In this document: one piece after another, positions 59,648 through 64,000 of the stretch
How the letters are laid out: every line of letters begins with the position of its first letter
Position numbering within the stretch: the first letter of the stretch is position 1
Assembly (NCBI RefSeq): GCF_001824475.1
Contig: NZ_MHXN01000028.1
Coordinates: forward strand, 111,569-175,568
DNA: 64,000 bases
Reading direction: 5' to 3'
DNA from: Phenylobacterium sp. RIFCSPHIGHO2_01_FULL_69_31
Lineage (GTDB): Bacteria > Pseudomonadota > Alphaproteobacteria > Caulobacterales > Caulobacteraceae
Made by a program: the position numbers and the translations under genes
The notes under the pieces: generated by a model
Database searches by the model: none
Seen by the model: the letters and a program-made list of their open reading frames with translations, nothing else
What the model was told of the DNA's origin: nothing

Positions 59648-61399
59648 TTACGTGGTCCAGCGCCTGGAGGAAACGCCTCCTGGGCTGAACCCGTCCTGAA
59701 CCCCCAGCTTCAGCTTAGGTTCATCCGGCACGCCGTCCTGAGTTAGGTCGAGCGGCATCGACAGCCGGGCCCGGAAGCCCTCCGGCGCGAAGGTCAGTTC
59801 GGCCGATCCGCCAAGCTCGCCCGTCACCGCCCCCTTCACCATCCGCGTGCCGAACCCGCGGCGGGCGGGGGGCGTCACCGGAGGGCCGCCCCGCTCGACC
59901 CATTCGAGGATGAGCTGCGCCCCGCCGCCGCCGAGGATCGACTCCCAGTCGACCCGCACCCGCCCGTCCGGCGCGGACAATGCGCCATAGCGGGCCGCGT
60001 TGGTCGCCAGTTCGTGGAACACCATGCCCAGCGCCAGGGCCTCCCGCGGCGCCAGGTCCACGTGCGGGCCTTCAAGCTGCACGCGATCCTGCGGATGCGG
60101 GCTGAGCTGCTGCTCCAGCAGTTCTTCCAGGTGCGCCCGTTCCCAGGACCGGCGGGTCAGGGTGTTGTGCGTCTGCGACAGGGCGATCAGCCGCGCCTCG
60201 AACAGCTCGCGGAAGTCGTCCAGCGATCCCGCCCGCATGGCCGACTGGCGCGAGATCGACTGCACGGCGGCCAGCGTGTTCTTCACCCGGTGGTTCAGCT
60301 CGTCGATCAGCAGCCGCTGGCGGCGATCGCTCTCGGCCACCTGGGCGAACGCCTCCTGGCGCTCGGTGATGTCGAACACCACCCCCACCATCCGGCGGGC
60401 CCGGGCGCCGGCCTCGTCCACCGCCCGGCCGCGCATATTCACCCAGCGGGTTTCGCCCTGGCGGCCGGGCACGCGCAGTTCCACGTCGTACTCGTGCCCG
60501 GCCTCGGCCGCGGCCTGGAGCTGGGCGCGGCGCGAGGGATCGCCCGGCGGAGACAGCGCCGTCAGGTCCGCCAGGCCGAAGGGCGCCTGCGGATCGCGGC
60601 CGAACAGCACCTTGCCGCGCGGCGAGACGTGCAGCGCCATCTGCGGCAGCGCCAGCTCCCAATAGCCGACGCCGCCCGCCTCCAGGGCGGCCATCACGTT
60701 CAGCCGCTGATCGTAAAGCGACGCCAGCAGCGCCAGGAACAGGACCAGAAGCGTGCCCGCCGCGACCCCCGCGGCCAGCACATAGGGTGGGGCGCCGGGC
60801 GGGCCCGCGCCGGGGCCGGGCGTCAGCTCCAGCGCCGCCATGGCCGTGTAGTGCATGCCGGCGATGGCGGCGCCCAGGATCGTCGCCGCGGCGGCCCGCC
60901 ACGCCAGCGCCCGCTCGCGCCGCGCCGCGAACAGGGCCGCCGTCGCCGCGGCCACCGCGATCAGCAGCGACAGCGCCACCAGCACGGGGTCGTAGCCCAG
61001 CGAGACCGCGGTGCGCAGGGCGGCCATCCCGACGTAGTGCATGAGGCAGATGCCCGCCCCCATGAACGCGCCCGCCAGCATCACCAGCGCCCCGCCGGAA
61101 CGCTCCCGCGCCGCCGAGAAGAACGCTCCCCAGGTCGCGCCGACCGCCAGGGCGAAGGACACCAGCGTCAGGGCGGGGTCGTAGCTCACCGCCGATCCCG
61201 GATCGAAGCCCAGCATGGCGATGAAGTGCATCGACCAGATGCTGGCGCCCATGGCCACGGCGGCGGTCCCGAGCCAGACCTGCCGCGTCCGGCCGATATG
61301 CCAGCGGACACGCCGGAACAGGTCCAGCGCCGTCCACGAGCCCAGCACCGCCACCACCAGGGACAGGATGACGAACAACGGATGATGGTGGTGTGGCAT
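59648..61399 (-). CDS. MHYT-PAS-HWE histidine kinase
   Basis: A 583-residue membrane sensor kinase. The N-terminal MHYT domain (about residues 10-230) has seven helices and three metal-site motifs ([27 protein letters not shown]), proposed to bind copper and sense a gas or redox state. A PAS domain follows ([20 protein letters not shown] to [12 protein letters not shown]). The HWE-type kinase has the phospho-acceptor in [30 protein letters not shown], the N-box [17 protein letters not shown] and [10 protein letters not shown]. No response regulator is adjacent. Confidence 0.93.
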   Translation of the reverse strand: MPHHHHPLFVILSLVVAVLGSWTALDLFRRVRWHIGRTRQVWLGTAAVAMGASIWSMHFIAMLGFDPGSAVSYDPALTLVSFALAVGATWGAFFSAARERSGGALVMLAGAFMGAGICLMHYVGMAALRTAVSLGYDPVLVALSLLIAVAAATAALFAARRERALAWRAAAATILGAAIAGMHYTAMAALELTPGPGAGPPGAPPYVLAAGVAAGTLLVLFLALLASLYDQRLNVMAALEAGGVGYWELALPQMALHVSPRGKVLFGRDPQAPFGLADLTALSPPGDPSRRAQLQAAAEAGHEYDVELRVPGRQGETRWVNMRGRAVDEAGARARRMVGVVFDITERQEAFAQVAESDRRQRLLIDELNHRVKNTLAAVQSISRQSAMRAGSLDDFRELFEARLIALSQTHNTLTRRSWERAHLEELLEQQLSPHPQDRVQLEGPHVDLAPREALALGMVFHELATNAARYGALSAPDGRVRVDWESILGGGGAQLILEWVERGGPPVTPPARRGFGTRMVKGAVTGELGGSAELTFAPEGFRARLSMPLDLTQDGVPDEPKLKLGVQDGFSPGGVSSRRWTT

Positions 61400-61610
61400 G
61401 CGCCCCGAACTCTGCCCGCCTCACACTTGGCTCAGCGTGGGGAAGGGCGACGGAAGATGCAACTCATACATGCATCAACTCCCGTAATGCGTAGCAGGTT
61501 TGTCGGGATCCCGACGCTGTGGCCACGCTGGCGCGCGGATTGCAGAAGATCGGGTTCGATGAACCTTGCAACGCCTCGCCCGGGCGGCGCGTAATCGGCC
61601 GGCACGAACC

Positions 61611-63449
61611 ATGACCAGCCCCATCCGCCTTTCCGACCTGCTTCGCGCGCGGTCGCCCTCGGCCGCGCCCGTCGAGCTGCTGCTGGATTCCTGGCCGGCC
61701 GTGGAGGATGTCGTCCTCGCCCATAGCGGCAATGCGCGCCAGGACCTGGCGGACGCCGCGAGCGCCCTGCCGCCGATCGCCGGCGCCATCGCCGACCGGC
61801 GGGCCCTGGCCGCCGCGGTCCTGACGCCGCGCGGCGACGTCTGCTTCGCCGACGCCGACTACCTGGCCCTGTTCCCGGATTCGGCCGACCTGCGTCCCCT
61901 TCTGAGACGCGCCCTGCGGGAGGGGCCGGTGGTGAGCCTGGTGGAGGGCGCGGCAGGCGCCGCCTTCACGGCCTGGATCGGCGATGCGTGCGCCGCCGGG
62001 CGCTGGCCGCTCGGGCCGGAGGCCGCGCAGGCCCTGCATGCGGGCCAGGACCGGCTCGCGGTGGTGGTCAGCGCCCCCTCGCGCTCGTCCGAGCTGGCGC
62101 GGCGCGCGGCCCGCGCTCTCGACCTATCCGCGCTGGAGGCCCGCCTCGCCGAGGCCCTGCTCTTCGCGCCCAATCTGGAGGTGGCCGCGGCCGACGCCGG
62201 CGTGGGCCGCGAGACCGCCCGCGACGCGCTGCGGCGGATCAACGCCAAGGCGGGGGTGCGGCGTACGCCCGAACTGGTCGCCCGCCTCATCGCCATCATG
62301 TGCGTGGTGGGCGACCCCGGCGTCGACCAACCCGGCGGCGACGACGCCTTGGCCGAGACCGCCTTCGGACTAACGCCCGGCGAGGCGCGCGTCGCCGCGC
62401 TCGTGGCCCGTGGGGCGACGGCCCCGGAGACCGCCCAGGCGCTGGGGCTCAGCCCGGAGACGGTCAAGACGCACATGAAGGCCGTGCTGCAGAAGACCGG
62501 CGCGCGCGGGGCGAAGGACCTGGCCCGCCTGCTGGTGGAGGCGCGCGAGCTGGTGGCCGTGGCCTCGGCCGCCGAACCCGTCCTGGGCCAGGAGGAGGGG
62601 GGCGGCCGGCTGCGGGTCGTGGCGGCCCTCGACGGCGTCCGGCGCGTGGCGCTGATCGACTACGGCCCCTACGACGCCGAGCCGGTGCTGGTGTTCCACG
62701 GCGCGGCCGCCGGCCGCCGCATCCCCGACGGTTTCCGGCAGCGGCTGATCGACCGGGGGCTGCGGCCGATCATCGTCCAGCGGCCGGGGTTCGGCCTCTC
62801 GGACCCCGCGACCGACGACTACGCCGCCACCGGCGCCGCCGACATCGCCGCGGTGATCGAACGCCTGCGCCTGCGCCAGGTGCGGATGCTGGCGCGGGAC
62901 ACCGGCATTCCGATCGCCCTGCGGTTCGCCGCCGACTTCCCGGGACTGCTCGGCCGGGCCGTCCTGCTGAACCCGCATGCACCCGTGCATCTCGTCCAGG
63001 AGCATGCGGGCCTGGGCGCCGCGATCCAGCGCCACCTGCTGCGCAATCCCGAACTGGTCGCGGCCTCGGCCGAACTGCTCCGCCGCCAGGTCACCACGCG
63101 CCTCCTGGAACAGGTGCTGGACAAGGTCTTCAGCGACCTGCCGCTCGACGCCGACGCGCTGGCCGATCCCGCGATCCGCGAGTTCCTGATCCGTGACATC
63201 CAGGCGCTCTGCGCGCGCTCGGGCCGCGGCTTCGCCTCGGAGCACGCCGTCTACGCCAACGGCTGGCGCCCGCCGGCCGGCCTGGGCGACCACGGCTGGA
63301 CGGTGATCCTCTCCGGCGAGATGCCGGGCCAGCTCGATCCCGCCTGGCTTGGCGCGCCGGGCCTGCGCACGGTGCGCCTCACCGGGGCGGGCGTCCTGCC
63401 CCAGTTCACCCACGCCGAGGCCCTAGCCGACCTCGTCGCCGACGCCTGA
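61611..63449 (+). CDS. LuxR-type HTH regulator fused to a degenerate alpha/beta-hydrolase domain
   Basis: A 612-residue protein. Residues 1-165 are an uncharacterised N-terminal region. A weak HTH-like segment follows (LEVAAADAGVGRETARDALR, about 189-208). A clear LuxR-type HTH spans 253-308 (LTPGEARVAALVARGATAPE, TAQALGLSPETVKTHMKAVL). An alpha/beta-hydrolase fold spans about 345-612 (PVLVFHGAAAGRRIP, IVQRPGFGLSDPATDDYAAT). At the nucleophile elbow it reads ARDTG, with Asp430 in place of Ser. At the usual catalytic His it has GAGV. The hydrolase part is therefore probably a ligand sensor. ATG 61611 was chosen. Confidence 0.85.
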   Translation: MTSPIRLSDLLRARSPSAAPVELLLDSWPAVEDVVLAHSGNARQDLADAASALPPIAGAIADRRALAAAVLTPRGDVCFADADYLALFPDSADLRPLLRRALREGPVVSLVEGAAGAAFTAWIGDACAAGRWPLGPEAAQALHAGQDRLAVVVSAPSRSSELARRAARALDLSALEARLAEALLFAPNLEVAAADAGVGRETARDALRRINAKAGVRRTPELVARLIAIMCVVGDPGVDQPGGDDALAETAFGLTPGEARVAALVARGATAPETAQALGLSPETVKTHMKAVLQKTGARGAKDLARLLVEARELVAVASAAEPVLGQEEGGGRLRVVAALDGVRRVALIDYGPYDAEPVLVFHGAAAGRRIPDGFRQRLIDRGLRPIIVQRPGFGLSDPATDDYAATGAADIAAVIERLRLRQVRMLARDTGIPIALRFAADFPGLLGRAVLLNPHAPVHLVQEHAGLGAAIQRHLLRNPELVAASAELLRRQVTTRLLEQVLDKVFSDLPLDADALADPAIREFLIRDIQALCARSGRGFASEHAVYANGWRPPAGLGDHGWTVILSGEMPGQLDPAWLGAPGLRTVRLTGAGVLPQFTHAEALADLVADA

Positions 63450-63530
63450 CGCCGGACCCCCAATCGGGGGAGGGGCAGGTGTCGGTTCCGCCCTAGCTTG
63501 CGAGACCTGAGGGGTTTCAAGGGGGCGAAC

Positions 63531-63995
63531 ATGCGAAAGACACTGATCCTGGCGGCCGCGGCCGCGGCGCTCGTGGCCGGTCCCGCGTCGGCCCAGGCGC
63601 TGCAGGTGAACTATCCGGGCGATGCCGCCATGGACTGCCAGGCGCTCGCCGCCGAGGCGGGCCGCATGGACCAGCTGACGGCCGACGCCAACGCCCAGGT
63701 CTCCAAGGCCAACGGTACGGCGCAGGGCGCAGGTCTCGCCTCCACGGTCGCGGTCGAGGGCATGCTGCGGACCGGCATGCTCGGCCGGATGCCCGGGGCC
63801 GGGATGTTCGCCAACAACATGGCCAACGCCGCCAAGCAGCGCGCCGCCCAGGTGCAGGCCCAGGCGCAGGAGACCATCCAGACCGCCACCACCCGAAAGG
63901 CGCTTCTCGCCGGGCTCTACTCGGGCAAGGGGTGCGACGTCGCCCCACCGGCGCCGGCTTCGGAAGCGCCCCCGCCTGCGCCCGCGGGCGCCTGA
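63531..63995 (+). CDS. Exported hypothetical protein
   Basis: A 154-residue secreted protein. The signal is MRKTLILAAAAAALVAGPAS, then AQA. The mature part has two Cys (DCQALAAE at about residue 39 and GKGCDVAPP near the end) that could form a disulfide. A Gly/Met-rich middle (MLRTGMLGRMPGAGMFANNM) may be a membrane hairpin. An Ala/Gln-rich helix follows (AAKQRAAQVQAQAQETIQTA), and the tail is rich in Pro and Ala. It has no recognised family. The stop is 5 bases before the window end. Confidence 0.7.
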   Translation: MRKTLILAAAAAALVAGPASAQALQVNYPGDAAMDCQALAAEAGRMDQLTADANAQVSKANGTAQGAGLASTVAVEGMLRTGMLGRMPGAGMFANNMANAAKQRAAQVQAQAQETIQTATTRKALLAGLYSGKGCDVAPPAPASEAPPPAPAGA

Positions 63996-64000
63996 CCCGC

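Noticed and set aside
1..64000. CRISPR arrays, insertion sequences, prophage genes, toxin-antitoxin pairs
   Set aside because: None was found. No spaced direct repeats, transposase or phage structural motifs were recognised. The entericidin-like lipoprotein is present only as a single gene.

Overview
The window is one contig of a high-GC (roughly 68-70 %) alphaproteobacterium, most likely a member of the Caulobacterales (Caulobacter/Phenylobacterium type). This is inferred from the gene content: FixJ-like response regulators, a FecI/FecR pair, RpoH with the alphaproteobacterial layout, HWE-type histidine kinases with MHYT sensors, PEPxxWA-CTERM proteins, DUF885 and M13 peptidases, Tat-exported hydrolases, and frequent GTG/TTG starts with 1-4 base stop/start overlaps. 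No 16S rRNA gene is present, so the genus is not proven. No phage, IS element, integrase or CRISPR array was seen. The window is chromosomal, with housekeeping genes interleaved with catabolic modules.

Layout. 0-6.7 kb: two response regulators (the first cut by the window edge), a GMC oxidoreductase divergent from an AraC regulator, a small outer-membrane barrel, and a FecI-type sigma/FecR pair without its usual TonB receptor, followed by about 520 bases without a gene and tRNA-Ser(GGA). 6.8-14 kb: cytochrome c/TPR pair, msrA, DUF599, an MHS-type transporter, DUF3309, DUF983, entericidin, a Mut7-C protein, and a tautomerase/TetR pair around a 21-bp palindrome. 14-27 kb: amidohydrolase, DUF808, DUF885 peptidase, GH43 xylosidase/arabinosidase, rpoH, CPBP protease, rluD, an encapsulated-ferritin-like protein and a PhoD phosphatase. 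27-30.6 kb: LysE exporter, hisI, folE, cysS. 30.7-37 kb: an accessory block of sulfatase, PLP enzyme, P450, TetR and alpha/beta hydrolase. 37-42 kb: NifU-like scaffold, yidD, thrS, a glycosyltransferase, an HD-domain protein and tRNA-Gly(CCC). 42-45 kb: secreted and PEPxxWA-CTERM proteins.

45.4-50.6 kb carries the most unusual locus. It is a tightly coupled five-gene operon of a small Cys-containing protein, an acyl-CoA ligase, an enoyl-CoA hydratase, a family III CoA-transferase and an amidohydrolase. In both the hydratase and the CoA-transferase, the segment that is C-terminal in ordinary family members lies at the N-terminus, while the catalytic residues are kept. Both therefore look circularly permuted.

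50.7-64 kb: a DUF6356-YeiH fusion transporter, an M13 peptidase, a Crp/Fnr regulator, a YtcJ-type amidohydrolase, a degenerate membrane histidine kinase, an RcnB-like protein, an MHYT-PAS-HWE kinase, and a LuxR-type regulator fused to an alpha/beta-hydrolase domain that has lost Ser and His of its triad. The last two suggest signalling proteins built from recycled enzyme folds.
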